A DNA stretch of 64,000 nt from Gloeopeniophorella convolvens (lineage: Eukaryota > Basidiomycota > Agaricomycetes > Russulales), in assembly GCA_022496205.1 (NCBI GenBank), contig WTXD01000041.1:1-64000 (forward strand), given 5' to 3'. The translations under genes were made by a program, and so were the position numbers. This document shows, piece after piece, positions 48,630 to 62,500 of the stretch; position 1 is the stretch's first letter; every line of letters begins with the position of its first letter. The notes under the pieces were generated by a model. That model did no database searches. It had not been told where the DNA came from and worked only from the letters and a program-made list of their open reading frames with translations.

Positions 48630-49927
48630 CTACGACATGCAATACGCGAGGCGGGCGGTGCTGACTGCGTCTGGCGTAGCGGGCGTACAGCTCGGCGCTG
48701 TGGACGGTGAGCGCTGGATGATATTCGTCGTCGAGTTGGCCGTCGAGCTTGTGTTTGCCCATGTTTGCGCCCGAGACCCCAAGGAGTAATGACATCTTTG
48801 CGGTTTCCCGGGGTCCAGCCGAATCGCGTCGTCGCGTCGATTGATCAGGCAGGCCAATTGAGGCAGGCAGGCTCGGGGCACAGAGCTCCCGTTTCATGTC
48901 CTTCTCTCGGAGTGCCGTGCATCCTTCGACACTGGTCTCGAACGTGCATCCCCCTGCGCGTAGCTCACAAACACGACTCTGTGCGCCAGATTTGCAACGC
49001 CACTGTCACCGGGACACCATTCAGGGCCCCTGCAGCCACACCGACTGTCTGTCGGCCCGGAACTGCATGCAATCGTCCCAAATGTAGACATTATTGCACG
49101 AGGCACCGCCGAGCGGCGACCACCTCGCGGCCGTGAGCCCGAGATCAGCCACGCATCCCAGCAAGCGCATTCCTAAGGGCGAAGATATCATGACATCCCC
49201 CAGTCCCCAGGTTCCTGAAGAGGGATAAAAGCAGCGAGCGGTGGAAGAGAGCGCAGAGTCCGATCCCCGCAACCCCACTGGCCAGGTTCGGGCCCTCTGC
49301 AAATCAGCCTTCGCGTGCGCCGTCATGCCGACTGCTCTGGACGCCCCTCTTGCGGTGGCTCGATTCCATATCGCGCAAGTGCCTCGGCGTGTGCCGTCTC
49401 GTGGTGCCTTTTGCAAACCTGACCGCGCCATCGGGTTTGATGTGCCATTGCCGAGCGAACAATGCGCCGGCAGTGTTAGAAACGCATTCTCACAGCCCAC
49501 GTTCGTTCCAGGCTTCTCTGCGCACGGATCCTGGGCGGAGACCTGCAGAGGCTGGCGCTGTCCGGACCGTGTCGCCCTCAATGCACGTGACCTCTAATGT
49601 GAGAGAGATGGGGCCGCTGGCAGCAGTCGCACATCTAGGCGAACAATGTATCGTATGGGAAGCAGCAGAGGTCGCGAGGGGACGAGTCGTACTGCCATAC
49701 GGGCCCCTGAAGATGTCTTTTTGTATTGCTGAGGGAGGAGAGGGGAGTGCCAACGTAAAGTGGGGTGGCAGCGTGACCAAATACGATCAAACAGGGCGCA
49801 GCGGGCTCGGTGCTTTCCAAGGGCTTTCACATTGCTGGCCAGCTCTGCCGCATCGCCCAATCTTGCCCCCCAATTTGTCACCGTCTCCTACCCCCATCCG
49901 AGGCCTCCCTCCACGTCGCCCTCGACG
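48630..49927. other. Divergent promoter region between the MYST HAT and the LAMMER kinase
   Basis: 1.3 kb with open frames on both strands but no recognisable domain. It may hold an extra 5' exon of the HAT: a minus-strand stretch MGKHKLDGQLDDEYHPALTV begins near 48763. No TATA box stands out. Confidence 0.4.
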
Positions 49928-51915
49928 ATGCAGACCGCAGTCCAACCTTTACCGACCCACCTGATGTCTTCCTATCAACGACCCTCCATCTCGGGTGTCG
50001 TCAACAGGAACTCCACCATGCTGCCTACGCCTCCGGTCGCAACACGCAAGCGCAAACGCGCCCATCAGTATACCGTCTCTTATTCCGAAGTACAGGAAGT
50101 CGACACGGACGGTAGACTCAGAGATATCATCGTCATCGAGGACACGCCGCCACCCCCCACTGCTTCTCCCGCCACCACCTCCCGCACCAACGGCTACTCT
50201 ACATCTTATCAACCCCCGACCTTTACAGGGCCGATAAGGACAAGAGCTCGCGCCGCCTTGGAGGCACAAGCCGAATCTTCAGGTTCCTCATCCATCGCTC
50301 TTCCCGTCCCCGCACCCAAAAAGAGGAAACGTGAACTCGATGAGGCGCCGTCATCCGCAAAGAAGGCGCTTCCGGCTACCCTGCCTTCCTCTAGCACAGC
50401 CAATCACACAACGTGGACAAATGGCGGCGGTGTTACATCAGTAACGGTCTGTACACATATACTTCGAGGCTGCACGGTCTCTGACAGCCTGTTTGAACAG
50501 ACACCCAAGCAACAGGTCTCATGCGACGATAAAGAGGGCCATTACATTGTCACCCCAGATGACATAATATACAAGCGCTGTAAGGCTTCTTTCGCCGTGT
50601 TTTACCCTCCCCACATCTCATCCCGTCGTTCAGATCGCACTGTTCGTTTACTGGGACAAGGCACTTTTGGTAAAGTTGTTGAGGCGGTCGACATCGAAAC
50701 CAACAAGCGGGTCGCCATCAAGATTATTCGTGCTATTCAGAAATATCGCGAGGCAAGCCGTATTGAAGTTCGTGTGCTGCAAAAGCTCAAGGAGCGCGAT
50801 CCCACCAATCGCCAGTTCGTTCCTTTCGGATCACGTGTCTCTGGACCTGCATTGATCGTGATCCCTTTTTTAGCAAATGCATTCATCTATTGAACTGGTT
50901 CGACTATCGGAACCACGTATGCTTGGTCTCCGAGCTGCTCGGCATGTGTGTGTACGACTTTCTCAAGGAGAATGATTTTGCCCCCTTCCCGCGCGACCAC
51001 ATTCAGTCCTTCGCACGGCAATTGCTTGGCAGTGTAGCCTGTGAGTATATCATTCGTTGTTAGTTCGCCAGGATCCTAACACTGTTCTTTTTTTCAGTCT
51101 TGCATGACTTGCACATCATTCACACAGATCTGAAACCGGAGAACATTCTGCTTGTTCACAACGACTCACGGGTGGTGCCAATTCCTACGCCTGGGAAGGT
51201 GCGTCTGCCGCCTCATATGCGCACATACACACAGCTGTTAACGCATATCACGCAGCGCCACGGCCATCGGTCGAAGCGCATCCTACAATCAACGGATATC
51301 CGACTAATTGACTTCGGATCCGCTACGTTTCAAGACGAGTATCATTCAGCTGTCGTCGCTACTCGGCATTATCGCGCGCCCGAAATTATTCTAGGTATGC
51401 TGATGCATACAAGCACGCAATTCTTGGTGATTCACCTCGCTCTCCAGGACTTGGCTGGTCGTACCCTTGTGACGCGTACTCCCTTGGCTGCATTCTGGTG
51501 GAGTTCTATACCGGGATGGCTCTCTTTCAGACGCACGATAACCTCGAGCATCTCGCCATGATGGAAATGGTCATGGGCAAGATGCCTGAGAATGTTGCAC
51601 GGGAGGCCGTGAACCACAAACCCGAGTTCTTCAAAGAAGGCCCCAAATTGAACTGGCCGTCACCGAAGACGACTAAGCAAAGCCGCAAAGATGTCCGTGC
51701 AACGCGCAGTCTTCAGGTTTGTCGCTCTTGTCATTAGTTTGGAGCATTTGTATTGATAGTCTCTGCAGGAAATTATCCCCCAAACGGACATGATGAACGT
51801 CCATTTCTTGGACTTAGTCAGGAAGCTGCTCATGTTCGACCCGAAGCAGCGGATCACAGTCCGCGAGGCATTGCGACACCCATATTTCTCCCAAACCATT
51901 CCCCCGGAGCTATAG
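49928..51915 (+). CDS. LAMMER/CLK-type dual-specificity protein kinase
   Basis: CLK/Kns1/Lkh1-type kinases phosphorylate SR splicing factors and act in stress signalling. The ATG at 49928 starts a disordered N-terminus with nuclear-localisation-like KKRKR. The kinase domain begins at RTVRLLGQGTFGKVVEAVDI. VAIKIIRAIQKYREASRIEV carries the ATP Lys. CIHLLNWFDYRNHVCLVSEL follows, then catalytic HTDLKPENILL, LIDFGSATF (DFG) and VATRHYRAPE. Next are DAYSLGCILVEFYTG and the signature EHLAMMEMVMGKMP. It ends EALRHPYFSQTIPPEL. Introns include an in-frame one after SVT and one splitting YKR|YRTVR. Confidence 0.93.
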
Positions 51916-53717
51916 TATTCGTCCTCGCGCACGTCGCCCCGCAGTTTTTCGCATGGTCTTATAGAACTAGCATCCCTGGCCGGATCGAACCTTTTCATCT
52001 GTTCTCTCCCCATCACTGTCTTGTATCGTCTACGCACCTGTGTCTGCGCTCTCCCCCAGCTCTCCACCGCCATCAATGCCCCATGCTCCGACAGCCCCCC
52101 TTCTCTCTGGAACAAAAATCCAGGCGGTTTGTACTCTTACTGCATCGCAATGCCCTCTAATCCTCACCTTTTTACCCTTCTTTTGTGCTTGCTTATACTT
52201 ATGATACTCGACTGCCACCCTTGATTACTCGGTTGTTTGCCTCCCCACGCGCCGAACCTGGAATCCACCCGCGCTCATGTTTTTATATGTGTATGCCAAT
52301 GAGATAGAAAAGGCAAGATACGAATGCGACTTCGTGTGTACCCCCCTTGGTCCAACCGTCCAATGCACCGCAAGCCCTTGGAGCCGACCGAGCCTCAGTG
52401 ACGGAGGTGGTCGTCGAGCACACGCGACCAGCACCGACGTCGCGGAAGACACCGTGATCGCAAGCCCGATCAAGCTGCCTCGGCCCTGTGCCTGCGCAAT
52501 GGTTCGACAATCTGTCTTTTGCGCACTCATCGCTAATGCTGCGAGTCATCTGACTATCCCAGGAGACCACCGCCTCGCGGGCCTCGCGCCGCGCGCGCCG
52601 ATGCCCCGCTGGCCGCTGCAACGCCGGGGTCATTTCGACGCACACCGAGCGCGCCGCTGGGCGCCACTTTAGGTTATGATCTATGAAGGACGACTCCTGC
52701 CACCGGCGCAACCACAAGTGTCGTGGCGAGGATGCGGAGTCGCCAAGGTGTCAACTGGGCCCGGACTGGGGCGATATACTTGCCACAGCCCCGTATTGTC
52801 ACATAATCTACGGACTCTACGCAGTGGCTGCCATGTCGTCTCGGAGGTGAGAATGACTTGAAGCGAGAACGCGATCCCGCATCACGCTTAACATCATCGG
52901 TCACAGGATTCAGATACACACAGCCTGGCCCACTGTCAACTACCCACAACGGCAAAATCCATTCTCTGTATCCCACAGAGCTCCACTTGGAGGCTGGGCT
53001 CACTCCTTACCCGGCCATAGGAGCAACGGGGTATAGTACGCTTAGTACTAGACACCACCCTGAAGAGCATGATACTTCACTGTAATATACCCCAATGCAT
53101 TTGATCTGACAGAGATAGCCCCTGCCCTGCGTGCACAGGCGTCGGTGTCAGTACGAACTACTTTTTAGATATTGCAGGTGCGCATTCATAACGTAGTAGA
53201 CGATCGGTGGCTTGTCCTCGACGACGGATTTTGGGCTTCGGACTGACATAGTCTGATCAAGTGCGGGTCGGAGCAGGCTAGTACCTTCGACTCGCATTCG
53301 TCGACTGCTTGGCAGATAGCAGACGATCGATGAATCGATGACTGGGTAGACAAATCGCGGCTCTGAAAAGTTCGTCGTCAGCCGAGTACCTTTCCTTCGG
53401 GGCCGGGGTTGGTCTGGTTCGGAGTCCCCGAGCTGGTGTCGGAAGGGGTACCGCGGGGATGTTGTGCGGCATTTGAAACGGCCGGAAGTAATACGGGAGG
53501 GGGTGACGTCGTCGGCCGGGAAGCTGCTGGGCTCGGCCGAAAGACAGGCTAGGCCGAATAGGACCGAATCTGCCGTCCTGAAAAGACGCTCGCTCATGAT
53601 GCATGATCAAGCGCGGGCCGACTGGAATCGGACATGACTCGAAATTTTGCAGCACTTGAAAAGCCCCACCGCTTGTAGCTCTTACGCCCACTCTCTAACC
53701 TAACCATCTATTCGAAA
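51916..53717. other. Intergenic stretch without a recognisable gene
   Basis: 1.8 kb including the kinase 3' end and the homocitrate synthase promoter. Open frames on both strands lack motifs and plausible splice partners. Nothing else is seen. Confidence 0.4.
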
Positions 53718-55288
<1,571 letters not shown>

Positions 55289-56902
55289 CGCGCCGGGCCA
55301 TCTGCGAAAAGCTGGCGTATAGCTGGCACCGTGTCTGCACGGGTCCATTGTGGAGTTAGTCGGTCTTGTAAGTTTACACGAGCGAACATCATGTAGTCCC
55401 TCATTTTGTACGATACCATTCGTTATTGCAGCTATCCTCAGAGAAGGGTTCTCTTGCTTGATGCACTCTATGTATACGAAAAAGCTGCAGCGCAGCGGTT
55501 CGGATTGGGCAAGAGTACGAGCGCAAGATCCTTCGCCTGCCAATTTCTGGTCCTGGATGAGGCCGGGCGCCATGGAGCTGCGGTCGCTACTTTGGAAACG
55601 GAAATCTCACCGGTGCCATTGGACCTGGTTACTCCGGTAGACTCCGGTCACTGTCAATTGGTCCGCTCAGCGCACCACGCGAAGTGAGCAGCTGTTCCCA
55701 TATTCAGGATACCTACCCAACATTGATGGATTCGCTGTGAATGCCTGGGACGGCAGGTTCGTCATCATCTGAGTCTGAACGCACCGTAATACGTCATTCA
55801 GTCAACCTCCAGCACGGCATCATTCACTCCAGGAAAACGCACGGGGCTGGGGCGTAAGAGGGCGTAAGTGACACGAGCGCTGTGGGTGGCAAATCAGAAG
55901 TCGAAAGCCGACGTGGCCCAATCAGCTTCGACGCGACGACTTGGCTCGAGCGACGGGTCGAAAAGGCTCAGGTAGAACAAGCTCCGATGCATTGGTAGCG
56001 ACGGAGGTGAGCAAACCGAGTTGGCCGTGCTCCTCGAGTCGAGTGTAGCGCGCGCGGCGGTGCCACTGCGAGCGTCGGACGATCATACTTAGCGTCAGTC
56101 CGAGAGCTGCGCAGAAGTGGCTGTCAAGTGGGGTACGTGGCCCTGCACCGCGCCTGAGCGAGTCATTGTTAGATGTTCGCTGAGCGTGCCAAACACGGCG
56201 CTCGGAGAGCCCGGCAGCACAGCGGCACGCCACCAGCATGGTGGGCCCAGAGAAACGGTACGGCGCGTCGGAACGAATGCTTTGCGCGCGGCAACGACGC
56301 GCTCACTTCTCCCGGGGTGCCCGCCGCCAGCGCGGTGCGGTGCGTACCTCCGGAAACACGTACAAATGACATGCGGCCTCACGAAGACTCACAAACCCTC
56401 GCTACGAAGGAGGAGCGGGACGTGCAGCGACAACAACACCCGCCGGACCCTTCGACGGTGTTCGGTGCGGCACCCGGGCTTCCGATCCGGAGTGCGGGTA
56501 TAGTCTCGGTGGAGCTGGCACGGCGCGAGGCGGTCTCCGGCGACGTACGCAGTGTAAGGAAGCCTCAGGGACGCGCCTCGCGTTCTGTCGCAGCCAGTCG
56601 CCCGTTGTGCGCGAGGGCTTGCCGCCGCTACCGGTTGGCCGGGGGCGTGCTCTATAAGTACAAGCGGAGTTAGACTTGAGTTGCATGCGCTCGGCAGAGT
56701 AACGAATGTCACGAGCGCGTGCCTTCCCTGGCCTGGCGTTGGGACTCCGGCAGAGCGCTGTCATATAATAAGTAAACCACCTGGCCAGTGGCAGGCCCAC
56801 ACACGACGGCGTCCAGCGTCCACCCCCCGTCCACTCTTTTTCTGGGCTCTGTGTTCTCCAGTGGTAAGTGAAGCTGGACAACTGCGTTGGGCGATTTTGA
56901 CC
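55289..56902. other. Intergenic stretch without a recognisable gene
   Basis: 1.6 kb. Open frames between 55920 and 56710 are Arg/Pro/Ala-rich on both strands, as expected from GC-rich non-coding DNA. No gene is called. Confidence 0.4.
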
Positions 56903-58404
56903 ATGGCTGGGGTCAACATTCCCGAGACGCTTGGTGTGCCCTTATTTCTCCATATCGATGTGCGGGCGCCTCCGAGCTCATCGCACCCATTCGCAGGGAC
57001 CTTGACGATTGGAGTCTTTTGTGGGTATCCACCTAGTCAAATCGTGTTCACCTTCCAATTTTCTGCTGCTCAGTGAACGCTCTTCTGTATGGGATTGTGC
57101 TCCATCAATGTCTGGCCTTCTGGTATCGCCGACGTGAGTCCCGCGTCTTCTCGGCGAGTGTGCTATCTTGAAATCAGCTAATTTTAGGTTTCAAGGATGA
57201 CTTTGGACTCAAGTGAGTAAAGTCGGTGCAATCGGCCGGTCAACCGGCGTTGAAACGAGTCTCATCGCAGTTTGCTTGTGGCTGGCCTCCTCGCGTCACA
57301 TACTTTTCACCTCACCGGGTGCGGGCGTCTCATCACGTCTTTTGCAGCGGGATGCTGAGAGTCCCCTACAGCCTGTGCTATGTGATCTGGGATTATTCGT
57401 ATGTTGGCTTGCGAAAACGACGAGGTCACTGCTCACGACCGTCATAGAGTGACGAACTACGGCGATCCCGTGATAGTACACAGTGAGTTCGGGTGCACTG
57501 AGCGGCGCTGCCCGCGAAGCGACTGACAGCGTTCAGAAATTCTATGGCCTATGTCCTTCACGCCGCTGATAATGTCAACACAATACTTGCCAACAAATAT
57601 CTACATGGCCCGGCGGTGAGTATACTAAGACGACGGCCATATTCCACTGTTGATCGATGTGTCTTCAGATTGTACAGTCTCACGCGCAGCTGGTGGCAGC
57701 TGGTCCTCACCATCTCGGTATCCATGGTCTCCTGCGCATTTGGCTTCCTAACGAGCATTACGGGCTGGCAACAACGCGTGTGAGTGTCTCCTTCCTGCCG
57801 CTCATCGAGAAGTGTCCTCACCGAGACACAGCGCAGCGGTTCATGGCCACCCTTCGACATCGCACCAGGTATTGGTCATTGCCTGGCACAGTCTGCAGGT
57901 CGCCACTGCCCTTCTGATCACTGGTGCCCCCAACCCCTCGCTATCTCGCGGGGCGCTGCTGACAACCCCGACAGGTCTTCTCACATATGCCCTCTGCAAG
58001 TCGCGCGGCAGCAGCATCCTCATTCGGTCAGATGCCGTGGTCAGCTACCTCATCGTCGGCGCAATCCAGACCGGCCTGTACGCTACCGTCTTTGCCACAG
58101 CGACCCTGGTGACGTGGGTGGTCTGCGAGAACACAACCGTCTACGCCGTCTTCGGCATCAACCTGGGGCTCATATACACCTCTGTGCGTGTCCACCGCCT
58201 ACGCTCTGCTCCCCTGGGCCTGGCTGACGCCCAATTGGGACATGCAAGGCGCTCATGTCCACGTTCCTCAGCCGTGATGGGCTCGGCGACGAGAGTACGC
58301 CCAACTCGCGGGTCTCACAGGCCGACAAGCACGCCCAGCCCGTCTCGCCGCTCTACGTGCAGAGCTGCACCGGGCAGACGCACCCGGATAGGGAGAGTGT
58401 TTGA
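56903..58404 (+). CDS. DUF6534-type seven-helix membrane protein
   Basis: Function unknown. The ATG at 56903 (MAGVNIPETLG) is followed by very short exons: 56903-56933, 56997-57020, 57074-57133, 57188-57212. These join into ETLGTLTIGVFLNALLYGIV and LHQCLAFWYRR-FKDDFGLN, typical of the family. Further exons read LLVAGLLASHTFHLTG, LCYVIWDYSVTNYGDPVIVH, ILWPMSFTPLIMSTQYLPTN, WWQLVLTISVSMVSCAFGFL and VVSYLIVGAIQTGLYATVFA. The last join gives IYTSALMSTFLSRDGLGDES, matching the family end (..SLM..LNSRD), with a hydrophilic tail to 58404. The pattern of hydrophobic segments and NYG.P agrees with DUF6534, abundant in Agaricomycetes. Some middle splice sites are approximate. Confidence 0.78.
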
Positions 58405-59517
58405 CGCCGACAGCCCCTTGACGCGTGACGCGTGATGAATGATGACGATACTCGGGTACCCCGAGGGCGCGCGCAAGCTGCAGCTCCTGCGCGGCGTCCG
58501 TATCGCCGTGTCGCACGTCGCCCGGAGTTGAATCTGGACCTCTATTACGGCGGCGCGACCGCCGCCATAGGCGTGTAGAAGCTAAGCGCTAAGTGTTAAT
58601 CCTGCGTGCAACGCTATGCCACCATGTACACCATTGTAGCAATGTGACTCCGTATAACATGTACACTGGCACGCGCTGAGACGGATATCTTTCGGTGCCC
58701 TTTTGTTCGCCCAGTACTACTAGTAATCTACCATGCCCGCCCACTTTGCACGCACGCCGCATGCACGCTATCGCCACGAGGCGCGACGTCACTCACGCTT
58801 CAAGCTTCCCACCCTACGTGCGCTGCGCCCGATTGGACGCGTTCCCAGCATGCGCGCCGAAGCCCGGGATGCGCGCGCGTACAGATCGGAGTGAGAACCT
58901 GGGTGCGCCTCGCACGTATATACGCCTCGCGCTGCAAATCGATTAGAGCAGGTCAACCAAAGAGGCATGCGGCAAGCCATGCGCGGACTCGGTGTGTGCG
59001 GGCAACGAGTCATCGACGTCCTCTAAAATGCAAAACCTTGTGGTCACGCGGCGCCGTTCCTGGCGAGGAACCTTCCAGGGCCGACCCGCGAAGGGGCTGC
59101 TAGAACGCACGCAAGAGAAGGCAGGTCATATGTGCGCGCGGCGGTGCCTTGGGAGCTCCACGTACCATGCTTCCTGCGTGACCCACCATCTGTTCCACGG
59201 CAACACGCCGGGCGTTCCCATGCCATACGTGCCCCACCGACCGCAGGGCCAGCGACAAGAAAGATGGATTAGAGTTGCTACAGTGAGTGGATATGCTATG
59301 CACCGGAAGGAAAGGGAATAGATATAAATTAAGCAAACAAGAACAGCGGGAGGATATTGCGTTAAAAATGGGGGGAGACCGTCGTGCGGGAATTTTGGGT
59401 CACAAAACCGCCGCGCGATCTGTGACGCGCGGTATACTGTATCAGAGCGAATAAAGGAAAAGAAAATAGCAGCGAGAGTGAGAACTGGAGGTGCCATGGA
59501 AGAATGTCGTGATGTCA
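58405..59517. other. Intergenic stretch between DUF6534 gene and histidine kinase
   Basis: 1.1 kb with short open frames and no motif. Includes the 3' end of the histidine kinase gene on the minus strand. Nothing further is recognised. Confidence 0.4.
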
Positions 59518-62500
59518 TCATGTGATGCCGAGTCTACCGAACATCTCTAAGAGCGTCTTGAACGCGACTGGCTTGACGAGGCTGGGGCTACGTCAGCGCG
59601 CTGCTCGGTGGGGACCGTGCGCCGATGCCACGCACTATCCATCAACGCCCGCCTCGAACGCCCGTCTCTTATCCTCCAATGACGACATCCCTGTGAGGGC
59701 GAGAATATACGAGGACCGACGGCCGGTTCGCGACGCCTCGATCCTTCTGATTTGCGCGGTGGCACCGTACCCTGGACGTGCATTAAGCCAAACGGCCATA
59801 GATAAGAGCGTGCGCGTTTTTCGCATACCGTCCAACACGGGCATGGATAGATCGAGCAGGATGACACTGTAATAGAAGGGGGGCAAGAATGGATCAGGGG
59901 CGCATGGCGAGGGCACTAGGACGCACTCGAAATGTCCGTCGGTCTCGAACAAGCGGACGCCTTCGTTTCCGTCCACCGCCTCGCGGTACTCGTATCCCTG
60001 ACAGAGAAGAAGATCCAGCTCCACCGAAGCGCAGATCATAGTGCCAACGGACCTTGCTGGACAGCCACCGTGTTCTAAGCAACCACGCATCGTCAGGACC
60101 GTCCCCTCGGCACCCCCACAACCGGTCGAGACCACTCACAGCAGATTGCGCAATATACTGTTATCCTCCACGACGAGCACCCGGACGCTCTTCTTCGCCT
60201 CGAGTGCGCCCACCGACGACTTGAGCAGCGACCCGCCCGTATCGCCCACCGGGATCGTCGGGCTCGTCGGCCCCAACGACTGGCTGAGCGCGCGCGCGCG
60301 GCCCGGCGGCGCGTCCTCCTCCTCGTGCGGCACGGGCATCCCGCTCCACGACGCGACGGGGTGCACCGTGACCGAGCGCGGGCCCAGCACGGGGCGGCGC
60401 ACCGCCGCGGGTGCCCCGCCAGGCCCCGGCTCCTCCGAGTTGCGCCGCGTGACGCCCGCGGGGCCCTGCGCGCCCGCGCTCTGCAGCGGCGAGGCCCCGC
60501 GGTGCTCGTGCGACGACACCGCGGGCGTGGGCGCGGGCGACGAGTGGCGGCTGACCTTGAGCGCGGTGAGGCAGAGCTTGAGCTGCTGGCGGAGGCGCGA
60601 AGGCCCGCCGGGCTTGTACTGGATGCGGCAGTAGCCGCCGAGGCGCTCAAACTCGGTCACGGTCGCCATGAGGTGCTTCTCGCCGCGGTTGGCGGAGAGG
60701 ATGACGAAGGGGCGGCGCACGTCGCGCTGCTCGATCGCGAGCTGCAGCGCGGAGAGGTCCTCGTTGAGGATGGCGATGTCACCCCGCGCGCCGGGCGGCG
60801 CGACCTGGAACCCCCACCACGCGGTGACGTAGTGCGTGAGCACGCGGCGGAGGAGCTGCACGCCGCGGTGCGGGTCGTCCAGGCCGAGCAGGCTGACCTT
60901 GGCAGGGTAGCCGTGGTTCAGCGGGTCAGATGCACGGGCCTCGTGCTCGGCTTCGTCCTCGACGGCCTCGGCGGTGAACGTGACCTTGATCTCGGTGCCC
61001 ACGTTTTCCGCGCTCCACACGTCGACCTTGCCATCGACGCCTTTGGACTGCACGATACTGTTCACGATAGCGAGCCCGAGCCCCGTGCCCGCGTGCATCG
61101 GGTTCTCCTGCGAAAAGGGGTGGAACAGCTGGTTCTAGACGCAGAGCAGGCGGAGTCGTCAGCTCCAGGCCCCACTCCACACGGGAGCCTGCCGGCGCCC
61201 ACCTTGAGAAAGTCCTGGCTGATGCCCTAGCTCGGCGTCCCGCCGACGTCAGCCCTGTCAGTGTGGACCCGCTCCAGACGCACCTTTCCCGTGTCGATGA
61301 CCGCGAGCTCGAGCTTCACCTTGCCCGGAGGCAAGTCCGGCGTCGCCGGCAGCTGGCGCAGTATGACATGTATATACCCGTCCTACCACCCCAGCGTCAG
61401 CGCCACCCTCTCGCTCAAAAATGAAAATTAAACAGTCGACCGACCGTCGTGAACTTCAAGCTGTTCCCAAACACGTTCATCAGCACGCGGCGGATGCCGC
61501 CCTTCTCCAGCTTGAGCAACCACCCCTGTCCGGCGCCGGCCACGCACTCAGCGTCCAAGGACTCAACATGCGACGGAGAACACAGGACACTCGCCTCTGG
61601 CCGGTCGCCAATCTCGATGACGATCTCGACGAGCTTGCTGCTCCCGTCCTGGCGGCGCGGCGGCGCGTAGAACGTGCCGATCTCCGACTCCTGCTGGCGC
61701 GGGAGCGTGCGCGCGCGGTGGCCGATCCACGAGCCCTCGACGGCCTCCTCGATCAGCTGCAGCACGTCCATCCTGCACACACACACGTGCATCAGTCCCG
61801 GAACGACGCAGATGACGCATCGGCACGCACTTGGAGGTGCGGATGACGTGCTCGACGCCGCCCGCCTTGGCGTTCCCGCTGAGCTTGGTAAAGTCAAGCA
61901 CATGGTTGACCGTCTCGACGAGCGACGTGCCGCACGCCTGCACGGTCTGCAGGAACGACGTCTGGCTGTGGTTCAGCTGCGTGTCCGCGAGGAGCTCGGC
62001 GGCGGCAAGGATGCCGTGCAGCGGCGTGCGCAGCTCATGCGAGATGCTGGGTCCCGACCGCACCGTGAGCACCGTGTGTGCGCGCGCGTGAGCAGGAGGA
62101 GGAGGAGAGCGGGCGCGCACTTGGAGATGAAGAGGCTCTTGGCCTTGTCTGCGAGCGTCATGCGCCGCTTGAGCACCGCCGACAGGATAATGACGCCTGC
62201 CACAGCGTCAGCCACGCCCCTGCCAACAGTCCGCCGGGACCACGCACCGATCGCCCGCAAGTACGACAGCTCGTGGCCCTCGAGCTGCAGCGTGCCCGTC
62301 TCAGCACTGCGCGCACGCGCGGGGGCACCAGGACTCACGTATCGCCGGCCATGCTCGGACGAGTTGTACGCGCAGAGCATTGCGAACGGGCGCTTGTCAA
62401 TGTTGAAGATCGGCACGCCTGCACCAACATCAGCACCAGCACACCACCCATACACCGCATCGCAGGACTCACACAGCGCATACTGCGTGCCGGCGGGGAC